From Pseudomonadota bacterium (lineage in GTDB: Bacteria; Pseudomonadota; Alphaproteobacteria; Rhizobiales; Hyphomicrobiaceae), in contig JAEXXM010000047.1 of the NCBI GenBank assembly GCA_023405815.1, positions 1 through 57,638 of the forward strand: a DNA stretch of 57,638 nucleotides. The letters are read 5' to 3'. The translations under genes and the position numbers were made by a program. The notes below the pieces were generated by a model. The model did not search any database, was not told where the DNA came from, and saw nothing but the letters and a program-made list of their open reading frames with translations. Below are positions 26,723 through 38,035 of the stretch, piece by piece. The number at the start of each line of letters is the position of its first letter. Within the stretch, counting starts at the first letter, position 1.

Positions 26723-26777
26723 GGGGGCAGCCTAAGTGCTAAGACAGCCGCTCGCCAGAGACAGGGAGAAGCGCGTC

Positions 26778-27521
26778 TTGAGCGGCGAGGAAATTGTCAC
26801 GGCGGCGGTGCTGGTAATCGGCGACGAGATTCTGTCGGGCCGCACGCATGATCGTAACATCAACTACATCGCGAGCCACTGCACGAGCATCGGCATCAGG
26901 CTGGGCGAGGTGCGCATCGTCGCCGATGACGAGGCGGCGATCGTCGAGGCGATCAACGCGCTGCGCATCCGCCATACGTATCTCTTCACGACCGGCGGCA
27001 TCGGTCCGACGCACGATGACATCACGGCGGATGCCGTCGCCAAGGCGCTGGGCGTACCGATCGATCACGATCCACGCGCCGTCGATCTGCTCAACGCGTA
27101 CTTTGCGCGCCGCGGCGTCGAAGCGACTCCGGCGCGCATGCGGATGGCGCGCATTCCGCACGGTGCGGAGCTGATCACCAACTCCATATCGGTGGCGCCG
27201 GGGTTCATGATCGGCAACGTAATCGTGCTCGCAGGCGTGCCCGATGTTATGCAGGTGATGCTCGACGACGTGACGTCGAAGCTGCGCACAGGAGCGAAAA
27301 TGCTCACGGCGACGATCCAGCTTTCTCGTCCCGAAGGTGACGTCGCCGATTTGTTCGCTGCCCATCAAAAGACATTTCCGGATGTTGCAATGGGCAGCTA
27401 CCCGTCGTTTGCAGAGGGACGCGTCTCTACTCAACTTGTTCTGAGATCAACAGATTCATCATTGCTGCAGCACGCTCGGGAAGAACTGGAGCGTTTGCTT
27501 GCCGCGCGCGGAATGATGTGA
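26778..27521 (+). CDS. MoaB/CinA-type molybdopterin-binding domain protein
   Basis: GGGAGAA seven bases before the TTG at 26778 supports that start, giving 247 residues; a GTG 14 codons upstream is the alternative. The domain matches the N-terminal part of CinA: VLVIGDEILSGRTHDRN, FTTGGIGPTHDDITADAVAKAL, and VLAGVPDVMQ. The C-terminal amidohydrolase part of full CinA is absent. Such short proteins are annotated as competence/damage-inducible protein A homologs; the biochemical role is not settled. Confidence 0.88.
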   Translation: MSGEEIVTAAVLVIGDEILSGRTHDRNINYIASHCTSIGIRLGEVRIVADDEAAIVEAINALRIRHTYLFTTGGIGPTHDDITADAVAKALGVPIDHDPRAVDLLNAYFARRGVEATPARMRMARIPHGAELITNSISVAPGFMIGNVIVLAGVPDVMQVMLDDVTSKLRTGAKMLTATIQLSRPEGDVADLFAAHQKTFPDVAMGSYPSFAEGRVSTQLVLRSTDSSLLQHAREELERLLAARGMM

Positions 27522-27687
27522 AATTCGCGGCGATGCGTCGCAGCGGCGGCATTACGCAGTGATTCGCCGCGTTATCTCCTCTTCCTGCTGTTTCATGCAA
27601 GCCGCTCCGGGGGGAGAAGGGCGTGGAACAAAGCTTCTGCACCTTCGTTCTCGCGGCGCAATAAAGAAACAACCACGGAGTTCTGTA

Positions 27688-28974
27688 ATGGCGTGGAAAC
27701 CATCCACCTGGGCGAAGCGCGTTCGCCTGGCGTGCATCGCAGCGATCGCATCCGCGATCGGCGCGGTCGCCATTCCGGCAACCACGTCGACGCCGGTCGA
27801 GGCGAAGACGCCGGGCAAGACCTATTGTTTCGTTGGCAAGTGCCATCGCGTGAAGACCATCGAAGAGACGCATGCTCTCGTAGGCGTCGAGCAGAACGTC
27901 ACCGCCTCGCACTACGACGATTGCAGCAAGGACCGCTACAATCCTTGCGGCCTTACCTCCTCGGGTGAGCGCTTTCATCCGGATCGTCCGGACAACACGG
28001 CGAGCCCGATCTATCCGGATGGAACTCAGCTTCTCGTCTGGAGCCCGAAGAACAATCGAGCGCTCGTCCTGCGCGTGAACAATGCGGGGCCGTACTGGGG
28101 CAACCGCACGCTCGACCTGTCGCGGGCTGCCGCCGAGAAGCTCGGCTTCGAGGGCGCCGGCGTCGCGAACCTCAAGGTGAAGGTGATCAAGGCGCCGGAG
28201 CCGGAGGAGGCTCGCTATAAGAAGAACCGCGAGTACGATCCGGTGCCGGGCGATATCGGGCAGTACGCGAGCCTCGATGATGCGCAGCGCGGCATGGCCG
28301 TGGTGCTGGCATTCAAGGCGACGACCGGCTCTCCGTTCGCTCCTGTGACGACGGCGAATGCCTTCTCCGGCCAGAGCGTCGGCGCCGGCAGCATGCTGGT
28401 CGCGGAGGCCCCGCAGGCGATCGGTCGCGTCATGACCATCGCCTATTCGCCGGCGAGCACGCCGGTTGCGTTCGGCGGGTTCACCACGCAGAGCCGTGGC
28501 GACCGCGGCCTCTCGCAGCAGTCACGCGCGCTGCGCAACGCGGCTAACCAGTCGCAGTGGGACGAGGATCGCGTCATCGACGGTCCGGTGAAGCTCTCGT
28601 CGATCACCGAGACGTCGTCGATTGCGTCGCCGAAGAAGGCCGACAAGGCGAAGGAAGCAGCTAAGGCGAAGCTCGCAGCGGCGGCCTATGACGACGACGC
28701 CAAGCCGGCAAAGAAGAAGCGCGGCGACAAGGCAGAGAAGTCCGAGAAGTCGGGCGCGGAGAAGTCCAAGTCGACGAAGACCGCCAGCAAGTCGCGCCGT
28801 TCACGCCGCGACCGCGAAGTGGCGAGCTACGAAGGTCGCGGCCGCAGCAATCGTGAGGACCGCGAGTACCGCCCGCGCGTTGCCTATCAGGCTGACGGTT
28901 CGTACTCGTATGGCCACAGCGACGGCGGCCGCAGCGCCGGCCAGACGATGTCGGACAACCTCCGTCCGCTTTAA
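27688..28974 (+). CDS. Exported RlpA-like protein (double-psi beta-barrel)
   Basis: CGGAG eight bases upstream and the following signal peptide (to about residue 36) place the start at 27688, giving 428 residues. The RlpA-type barrel lies near residues 70-170: TASHYDD, NPCGLTSSGERFHP, VNNAGPYWGNRTLDLS and AAAEKLGFEG. The typical catalytic Asp of RlpA (NDRGP) is Asn-Ala-Gly-Pro here, so glycan cleavage is uncertain. The last 130 residues are rich in Lys, Ser and Arg repeats, probably for envelope or glycan binding. It may act at the septum or on peptidoglycan. Confidence 0.82.
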   Translation: MAWKPSTWAKRVRLACIAAIASAIGAVAIPATTSTPVEAKTPGKTYCFVGKCHRVKTIEETHALVGVEQNVTASHYDDCSKDRYNPCGLTSSGERFHPDRPDNTASPIYPDGTQLLVWSPKNNRALVLRVNNAGPYWGNRTLDLSRAAAEKLGFEGAGVANLKVKVIKAPEPEEARYKKNREYDPVPGDIGQYASLDDAQRGMAVVLAFKATTGSPFAPVTTANAFSGQSVGAGSMLVAEAPQAIGRVMTIAYSPASTPVAFGGFTTQSRGDRGLSQQSRALRNAANQSQWDEDRVIDGPVKLSSITETSSIASPKKADKAKEAAKAKLAAAAYDDDAKPAKKKRGDKAEKSEKSGAEKSKSTKTASKSRRSRRDREVASYEGRGRSNREDREYRPRVAYQADGSYSYGHSDGGRSAGQTMSDNLRPL

Positions 28975-28990
28975 AATTCTGCCAGCGCGT

Positions 28991-29599
28991 CTAGCGCAAG
29001 AGAGCGGCGGGGAGGCCAAAAGCCGACCCGCCGTCTTCATATCTGAAGAACAGGTCGTACTCGGCCTCGAGGGTGTCGAGGAACATGGCGATAAGGTCCA
29101 TGAGCGGACCCAGCGGGATGCGGCGGGCGACGAGGAAGCTCTCGCCGGCGACCAGCGGCGCCGTATCTGACAGGGTCGGTGCGTCGGCCGGGATCATGTC
29201 GCGGCTGCGGAGGTAGGCAAGCAGGCCCCCGCCCGCATCGAAGTCGGCAGCGCTGATGTCGGCGCATTCCTCCACAGCGTCGAGCAGGATGGCCGTGCCG
29301 GCAAGATAGAGACGCGCCATCATGGCGAAGCGCTCCTCGCTCTCGGCGACCTCGGTCGCCCAGTCGCGGCCTTTCAGCACGCGCGAGATGAGGGCAAGCT
29401 CGAAGGTGCGGATGCGCTCTATGGCGGCGCGCTGGCCGGCGCGCAGCTCGGCGATGGCATCGGCGTCGCGCGGCGGCGGCCCGGGCCAGATGAACAGCAC
29501 GCTGGTCAGGTCCTCGCCGGCGGCGAGCGCAGAATCGAGGTGCTCGGCGAGCAAATAGACGCCGACCGGCGCATCGAGCCTTTTGATCGTGTCCGTCAT
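28991..29599 (-). CDS. Hypothetical helical protein
   Basis: The ATG at 29599 has GGGGA six bases upstream and is preferred over one seven codons earlier. The 202-residue product looks wholly alpha-helical and soluble, with no signal peptide. It contains SVLFIWPGPPPRDADAI near residue 40 and EAEYDLFFRYEDGG near the end. I do not recognise the family. It is convergent with the RlpA-like gene, with 16 bases between stops. Confidence 0.65.
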   Translation of the reverse strand: MTDTIKRLDAPVGVYLLAEHLDSALAAGEDLTSVLFIWPGPPPRDADAIAELRAGQRAAIERIRTFELALISRVLKGRDWATEVAESEERFAMMARLYLAGTAILLDAVEECADISAADFDAGGGLLAYLRSRDMIPADAPTLSDTAPLVAGESFLVARRIPLGPLMDLIAMFLDTLEAEYDLFFRYEDGGSAFGLPAALLR

Positions 29600-29726
29600 C
29601 GCCGTCCCCGCGCGAAACATCCGTGGGAGATGCTGGCGCGATTCCTCGCCTTGTGCACCGGTTGTCCCCCTCCCATCCCCAGGCTTGTCCTGTCAGGTAG
29701 ACACTAGTGCTTTGTACCGTCATGGC

Positions 29727-29840
29727 CGCGCAGGTGGCCATCCACGCAAGCTGCAATCACTCGACGCTCATGAAGGCGCACCCTCGTTTCGGCGTGCCGT
29801 GGGTGCCCGCCTGCGCGGGCATGACGTTGAGAGGGCGATA
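29727..29840. repeat. Intergenic palindromic repeat (REP-like), copy 3
   Basis: This stretch begins with GTCATGGCCGCGCAGGTGGCCATCCACG and ends with GTGGGTGCCCGCC, TGCGCGGGCATGACG, here given in parts of under 20 bases. The two ends are inverted versions of one another with an internal hairpin GCCCGC-ctgc-GCGGGC. The end CTGCGCGGG and ATGACGTTGAGAGGG is shared with copy 1 near 11115-11137. It fills most of the 284-base gap between the two minus-strand genes; I see nothing else in that gap. Confidence 0.7.
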
Positions 29841-29883
29841 ACCGGCGGCAATCGCCTTTCGGATATCGCCCTCTGAATTCTTG

Positions 29884-30114
29884 TCACGCCTTGGTGGGGC
29901 ACGGCTGCAGCAGGCGGGTGATCCACAACTGGTGGCGCTTTGCCGCCTCGTCGTAGCGCTTCGCCCGCTCGTCGGCCTGCTTGGCATCCTCCTGGGAAGC
30001 TTCGCGCACCGAGAACGGATTGATGCGCGATTCGAGGAGCTCGTCGAAGCGACGCTGCCGAAGCTCGGCAGCCGTCATCTCGAACAGCGGGGCAAGTTCG
30101 CAGAGCTTGGTCAT
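29884..30114 (-). CDS. Small protein downstream of nrdJ
   Basis: GAGGAGG six bases upstream sets the ATG at 30114, giving 76 residues. It starts ten bases after the nrdJ stop and so is cotranscribed and probably coupled. The sequence is charged and helical, with LRQRRFDELLESRINPFSVRE in the middle, here shown as two overlapping 19-residue parts at about residues 17-37, and a final cluster ITRLLQPCPTKA with a single Cys. I know no family. A role with the B12-dependent reductase is suggested only by position. Confidence 0.7.
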   Translation of the reverse strand: MTKLCELAPLFEMTAAELRQRRFDELLESRINPFSVREASQEDAKQADERAKRYDEAAKRHQLWITRLLQPCPTKA

Positions 30115-30124
30115 CGTGGCCTCC

Positions 30125-33889
<3,765 letters not shown>

Positions 33890-34465
33890 AAGTAGTCCCC
33901 CGAGATCGAGATGGTCGTCATCGGCGCCGACGCGGGACGAATGGCGCAATTACAAATGGTTGTTCTTGGACACACTGGGTATTGCCGGACACACCTTCGC
34001 CGTCGGCGAAAACGCCCTTCAGCGCCTTCGCCTGCCGCCTACGCGATGTCTGGATTGGGTCTACGGACCCGGTACTGGAGGGCAACGACGACACGATGTT
34101 GCCATCGTCATCGTCGCGTCAAAACCCAAGCTGTGCCGATTCGTGGGTCGAGTCTACGGGTAGTAGGGTTGCTGCCACATCGGCAACAGCAACACACTAG
34201 ATGTAGACGATGACGGGATAAAGCCAGGGAAAGCCGTGGATTTCCTGTGGGGCTCTCGGCCGGCCTCTGGGCCGAAGCCGCCGATTTGCCGGGGGGTCGG
34301 CGGGGATTTCGGAAATCAAGCTCCGTGGTGCCGAGCAAAAGCAGCCTATGGCGATTCCATCGGATGGGGGTGTGGCGCATCTGCCGCGCTCTCGCGCCCA
34401 GGTGACCACATTGCCCGCGCGGCCGAGATCGGCGATGCTGCAGCCGCGAAACAGCGGGTAGGGCG
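33890..34465. other. 576-base gap between nrdJ and NDUFA12 genes
   Basis: The gap is the divergent promoter region of nrdJ (leftward) and the NDUFA12 gene (rightward). I see a weak NrdR-like box at 34194-34209, a hairpin with arms CCGCCGA and TCGGCGG near 34280-34306, and a small perfect hairpin GATTTC-g-GAAATC at 34305-34317. No tRNA, no B12 riboswitch box (GCCACTG) and no frame that looks coding is present. Confidence 0.5.
34194..34209. promoter_or_regulatory. Weak NrdR-box-like sequence
   Basis: ACACTAGATGTAGACG resembles the NrdR box form ACACTAGATCTAGTGT at 12 of 16 positions. It is some 300 bases from the nrdJ start, and I find no clear second box at the usual 31-32 base spacing. nrdR is present in this window at 45574. 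I rate this as a hint only. Confidence 0.25.
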
Positions 34466-34867
34466 ATGGGACTTTTCAGCGAGATCTTTTGCTGGTGGGG
34501 CGGCAATACCTGGGGCACGCGGGTGACGATCTGGCGCCAGGGACGCCTCGTCGGCACGGACGAGCTCGGCAACCGGTATTACGAGCAGAAGAAGGGTGTC
34601 GGTCCGCTGGGCAAGCCGCGCCGCTGGGTGACCTATACGGGCTTCGCCGAGGCCTCGAAGGTACCCCCCGGCTGGTATGGCTGGCTGCACTATGTCGTCG
34701 ATACGCCGCCGACCGAGGAGAACTACGTCTCCCGCCCCTGGCAGCGTCCGCATCTCATGAACCAGACCGGGACGCCGAATGCCTATCGGCCGCCCGGGTC
34801 GATCCTCGGCAGCGGCGTGCGGCCCAAGGGCACCGGCGACTACAAGCCCTGGCGCCCCGAGGCGTGA
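34466..34867 (+). CDS. NDUFA12-family NADH:ubiquinone oxidoreductase subunit
   Basis: The 133-residue protein matches the NDUFA12/17.2 kDa accessory subunit of complex I found in mitochondria and alphaproteobacteria. The key parts are VGTDELGNRYYEQKKG, PRRWVTYTGFAEASKVPPGW, and WLHYVVDTPPTEEN. The small basic protein binds the peripheral arm of complex I. The start has GGGTAGGGCG upstream. The following gene, DUF2155, is its usual neighbour in this order. Confidence 0.95.
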   Translation: MGLFSEIFCWWGGNTWGTRVTIWRQGRLVGTDELGNRYYEQKKGVGPLGKPRRWVTYTGFAEASKVPPGWYGWLHYVVDTPPTEENYVSRPWQRPHLMNQTGTPNAYRPPGSILGSGVRPKGTGDYKPWRPEA

Positions 34868-34968
34868 GGCAGCGGGGCAAACCCGTCTTCGGGCTTCAAA
34901 CTTCGGCCCAAGTCGCGGCCCAGGGAGAGGCACGGCGCAGGGCCGGGCGGCAGCACGGCATAGGACGA

Positions 34969-35487
34969 ATGACGCAAGCTTTCGGAGCTAAGGGTGCGCG
35001 AGATTGCGCGGCGATGGTGCTCGCGGGCGGACTTGCTCTGTCGATTCCCGGAGCCGCCGTGGCCGACCGCATCGACAATGGGGTCGCCGTCTTTTCGGCC
35101 TTGGACAAGGTGACGGCGCGCACCTCCAAGTTCGAGGTTCCTCTCAACAGCACGGTGCAGTTCGGCGCGCTGAAGGTGACGCCGCGTGCGTGCTATTCGC
35201 GCCCGCCCGAGGAGCAGCCGAAGACGACATCCTTCGTCGAGGTGGACGAAATCCAGCTCGACGGACAGGAAAAGCGCATCTTCACGGGATGGATGTTCGC
35301 TGAAAGCCCGGGTCTCAACGCCGTCGAGCATCCCGTGTTCGACGTGTGGCTGACGGACTGCCAGAAGCCGAAGGGGAGCATCGCGCAGCACTCGGGTACG
35401 GGCGGTGATGCAGCCGCTGCTCCTGCAGACGCATCGGCGCCGCCGGCAGAGGATCCCTTCGCGCCGCGTCGGCGCGTGCGGCGATGA
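34969..35487 (+). CDS. Exported DUF2155 protein
   Basis: The start is the ATG at 34969, which gives a signal peptide to about residue 31 (AAVADR). The 172-residue product has the DUF2155 core: VFSALDKVTARTSKFEV, VQFGALKVTPRACYSRP, FTGWMFAESPGLNAVEHP and VFDVWLTDC. The two Cys residues in RACYSR and LTDCQ are conserved and may form a disulfide. The C-terminus is a low-complexity Ala-, Pro- and Arg-rich tail. The function is unknown; it may serve complex I or the envelope, given the neighbour. Confidence 0.92.
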   Translation: MTQAFGAKGARDCAAMVLAGGLALSIPGAAVADRIDNGVAVFSALDKVTARTSKFEVPLNSTVQFGALKVTPRACYSRPPEEQPKTTSFVEVDEIQLDGQEKRIFTGWMFAESPGLNAVEHPVFDVWLTDCQKPKGSIAQHSGTGGDAAAAPADASAPPAEDPFAPRRRVRR

Positions 35488-35591
35488 TCTCGTTTCGCGC
35501 GGGCTCGCACTGACCCGTGTTTTGCTCAAGTTTTCGCTGTTTCGCATGAGTGCGCGTCATCGCGCGCTTACGAGTGCACGCGTACTCCCCG

Positions 35592-35616
35592 TCCGATGAG
35601 GAAAAATAACATCGGA
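35592..35616 (+). promoter_or_regulatory. Leader inverted repeat before lanmodulin
   Basis: TCCGATG and CATCGGA are perfect seven-base arms with an 11-base A-rich spacer. The right arm ends at the start of the ribosome site, GGAGTAAGG, which is six to ten bases before the ATG at 35626. It could fold in the mRNA and limit ribosome access, or act as a DNA operator. Which holds cannot be told here. Confidence 0.5.
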
Positions 35617-35625
35617 GTAAGGCCC

Positions 35626-36036
35626 ATGTTTCCCAAGGTTGCGCTTTCGCTGGCTTTGGCTCTCGGCATCGGTGCCGCGATGACTGCCGTCCCTGCTGCA
35701 GCGAAGATCAAGGTCGATGCGGCGCTGATGAAGACGCTCGATCCAGATGGCGACGGCACCGTCGATCTCAACGAAGCGAAGGCGGCCGCTGCGGCCGAGT
35801 TCAAGAAGCTCGACAAGGACAACGACGGCACGCTCGACGCCAAGGAGCTGAAGGGCAAGCTCGACAAGTCCGCGATCAAGAAGGCTGACCCGGACAACGA
35901 CGGCACGCTCGATCTCAACGAGTACACGGCTGTCGTGGAGAAGGATTTCAAGGCAGCCGATCCGGACAACGACGGCACGCTCGACGAAGCCGAGCTGAAG
36001 TCGAAGAAGGGCCAGAAGTTCCTGAAGCTGGTTTAG
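35626..36036 (+). CDS. lanM: Lanmodulin homolog (lanthanide-binding EF-hand protein)
   Basis: The ATG at 35626 has GGAGTAAGG upstream and starts a 136-residue protein with a signal peptide to about residue 26. Four 12-residue EF-hand loops lie at D39-E50, D63-E74, D88-E99 and D112-E123. Each has Asp at positions 1, 3, 5 and 9 and Glu at 12. Loops 1, 3 and 4 read DPD with Pro at position 2; loop 2 has Lys there. Loops are separated by only 12-13 residues, as in lanmodulin, where calmodulin has about 24. The DAKELKG, LDLNEY and EFKKLD connectors also match. The protein is probably periplasmic and binds Ln3+ tightly and Ca2+ weakly. Confidence 0.9.
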   Translation: MFPKVALSLALALGIGAAMTAVPAAAKIKVDAALMKTLDPDGDGTVDLNEAKAAAAAEFKKLDKDNDGTLDAKELKGKLDKSAIKKADPDNDGTLDLNEYTAVVEKDFKAADPDNDGTLDEAELKSKKGQKFLKLV

Positions 36037-36049
36037 CTGTTGCTCCGCT

Positions 36050-36104
36050 ATCCCGGAATCGGCGAGCAGCGCGAGCCGCAATCCGGGACCCAGCGTGCGG
36101 TATA
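36050..36104. repeat. Intergenic palindromic repeat (REP-like), copy 4
   Basis: TCCCGGA at 36052-36058 and TCCGGGA at 36083-36090 form a hairpin, followed by CCCAGCG. It is the same plan as copies 1 and 2 (CCCGG...CCGGGA-CCAGCG) and lies just after lanmodulin, so it may also end that transcript. It touches the stop end of the HEPN-like gene. Confidence 0.55.
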
Positions 36105-36107
36105 GCC

Positions 36108-36848
36108 TCAGTTCGAGGAGCTTCGGACGCTTCTGCTGTGTCTGCGCCAGGGTGACCCAAATCTGTAGGAATCGTAGGGGTTGTAGCCTTCTCTGTCGTA
36201 GTAGGCGGCAAGGCTGTCGAGGATTGGCGGTACCAGCGACAGGAACCATCCAGCGGGATAGACCAGCTCTACGTTCTTCCGGCCGTCCTCTCGCTGCGCG
36301 TCTTGGTAGGACGGGGCCATGTCGGTTTCGTTGAACTCGAACCCGTGACCCGGCTCGCGGTACTCATGCACAAGCACGCACCGATACTCGTAGAGTAGCG
36401 AAGAGTGCTTCGCCTCGTCGACAAGCTTGAGCTCACGCTCGTTAGGATGCTGCTGTAGCAGCTCGGTGGAGCTTGGATCGATGCCTAAACCGTCGACTCG
36501 ACTCGGCTTGTGCCGCTTACTCCAGTCGTCGAGCCATGTGTCCAACTCATCGCTCACACCGCACGCAGCGGCGCCGCCGCGTTCCTGGATCATCATCATG
36601 AGCTGGGACGTGCTGACTGAGGTCGCATGGGGCCAATTGGAGTGTTGCTCAATGAGATTGAGGAACCTGTCCCGACTGCCGAACTTCCGGTACTGGGTCT
36701 CCGGATAGCGTCCCCGCGCCAGGGCGTCGAGCATCATGACGACCTGCACTTTGCGGTGAAGCCGGTGTTTCACTTCCTTCAGCTTCGAGTGCTCGCCGCG
36801 AAAGTGGTCGATATACTGTTCGATGTCAGAATGCAGCTTCGCTGACAT
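36108..36848 (-). CDS. Hypothetical protein with HEPN-like RxxxxH motif
   Basis: The 246-residue protein is soluble with no signal peptide. Near the middle it has LLYEYRCVLVHEYR with R156 and H161, which is the Rx4H form of HEPN ribonuclease domains, preceded by a long helical region. I find no other family mark. By eye the gene is less G+C-rich and less codon-biased than its neighbours, which points to recent transfer. Its start codon lies inside a perfect inverted repeat, and it begins 13 bases after the hemB stop. A defence or RNase role is a hypothesis. Confidence 0.65.
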   Translation of the reverse strand: MSAKLHSDIEQYIDHFRGEHSKLKEVKHRLHRKVQVVMMLDALARGRYPETQYRKFGSRDRFLNLIEQHSNWPHATSVSTSQLMMMIQERGGAAACGVSDELDTWLDDWSKRHKPSRVDGLGIDPSSTELLQQHPNERELKLVDEAKHSSLLYEYRCVLVHEYREPGHGFEFNETDMAPSYQDAQREDGRKNVELVYPAGWFLSLVPPILDSLAAYYDREGYNPYDSYRFGSPWRRHSRSVRSSSN

Positions 36849-36860
36849 ACCTATGGTATG
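36846..36860. promoter_or_regulatory. Inverted repeat over the start of the HEPN-like gene
   Basis: CATACC-tat-GGTATG is a perfect six-base inverted repeat between hemB and the HEPN-like gene and contains the latter's start codon. The arms equal those of the TetR operator at 13507 (CATACC and GGTATG), though with a shorter spacer. A repressor bound here would hide the start site. Confidence 0.4.
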
Positions 36861-36861
36861 G

Positions 36862-37950
36862 TTAGGCCTCCTTCTTCAGCATCGCGGCGGCGCGCGGAGC
36901 GAAATAGGTCAGAATGCCGGAAGCGCCGGCGCGCTTGAAGGCGAGCAGGCTTTCCATCATCACCGCGTCGCCGTCGAGCCAGCCGGCCTTCGCGGCGGCC
37001 TGCAGCATCGCGTACTCGCCCGACACCTGATAGGCGAAGGTCGGGACGCGGAACGTCTCGGCGACGCGGCGGACGATGTCGAGATAGGCCATGCCGGGCT
37101 TGACCATGATGAGGTCGGCGCCCTCGGCGAGATCGAGCGCGACCTCGCGCAAGGCTTCATCGGAGTTCGCCGGGTCCATCTGGTAGGAGCGCTTGTCGCG
37201 CTGGGCCTGCGATGACGCGAGCGTGACGGACGAGCCGACGGCATCGCGGAACGGGCCGTAGAACGCGGATGCGTACTTGGCCGCGTAGGCCATGATCAGC
37301 GTGTTGGCGTAGCCGTTCGCCTCGAGCGCGGTGCGGATGGCGCCGACGCGCCCGTCCATCATGTCGGATGGGGCGAGGATGTCGGCGCCGGCCTCGGCCT
37401 GCACGAGCGACTGGCGCACGAGCGCCTCGATGGTCTCGTCATTGGCGATCTCGGAGCCGCGGATCAACCCGTCGTGGCCGTGCGAGGTGTACGGGTCGAG
37501 AGCGACGTCGAGCACGATGCCGATGTCGAGCCCCGCGGCCTTGACGGCGCGCGCCGCGCGGCAGACGAGGTTGTCGGGGTTGAAGGCTTCGCGTGCGTCC
37601 TCGGTGCGCAGCTTCGGCTCGGTATTGGGGAAGAGCGCGATTGCCGGGATGCCGAGGGCGACGGCCTGCTCCGCTGCGGCGACGATATTGTCGACCGAAA
37701 GACGCTCGACGCCCGGCATCGACGCCACCGGGACGCGCTTGCCCGAGCCCTCGACGACGAACAGCGGCCAGATGAGATCGTCGATCGTCAGCCGGTGCTC
37801 GGCGACGAGGCGGCGGGACCAGCGCGTAGCGCGCACGCGCCGCAGCCTGACGCCGGGAAAGGCGCCGAGGGCGGCTGGTACGCTGCGCTCCAGGGGTTCA
37901 CCCTGGCGTGCGGTGGGATTGAGAGTGGAGGCAGGGGGGCGCGGCTTCAT
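36862..37950 (-). CDS. hemB: Delta-aminolevulinic acid dehydratase (porphobilinogen synthase)
   Basis: The enzyme joins two 5-aminolevulinate molecules to porphobilinogen. From the ATG at 37950 the product has 362 residues; an ATG seven codons earlier is possible. The two catalytic lysines lie in MAYAAKYASAFYGPF and IMVKPGMAYLD. The metal site reads LDPYTSHGHDG where zinc enzymes have CxC and C; so this is the Mg2+/K+ type known in many alphaproteobacteria. It works directly after hemA, which lies at 42736 in the same window. It is monocistronic or followed by the HEPN-like gene. Confidence 0.96.
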   Translation of the reverse strand: MKPRPPASTLNPTARQGEPLERSVPAALGAFPGVRLRRVRATRWSRRLVAEHRLTIDDLIWPLFVVEGSGKRVPVASMPGVERLSVDNIVAAAEQAVALGIPAIALFPNTEPKLRTEDAREAFNPDNLVCRAARAVKAAGLDIGIVLDVALDPYTSHGHDGLIRGSEIANDETIEALVRQSLVQAEAGADILAPSDMMDGRVGAIRTALEANGYANTLIMAYAAKYASAFYGPFRDAVGSSVTLASSQAQRDKRSYQMDPANSDEALREVALDLAEGADLIMVKPGMAYLDIVRRVAETFRVPTFAYQVSGEYAMLQAAAKAGWLDGDAVMMESLLAFKRAGASGILTYFAPRAAAMLKKEA

Positions 37951-38035
37951 GGATCTCGTCCGGGACGACATGACCCAGACTCACCGCAAGACGGCGGCTT
38001 TTGCAAGCGCGCCGCCAAGCTCAGCCCAGGCGTGG

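Noticed and set aside
34194..34209. A firm NrdR box for nrdJ
   Set aside because: Only one weak box is seen, about 300 bases from the gene, without a partner at the usual spacing. It is kept only as a low-confidence feature.
33890..34465. A cobalamin riboswitch upstream of nrdJ
   Set aside because: The gap has GCCACAT but not the GCCACTG B12 box, and no conserved stem set. A B12-dependent enzyme would not be expected to be turned off by B12.
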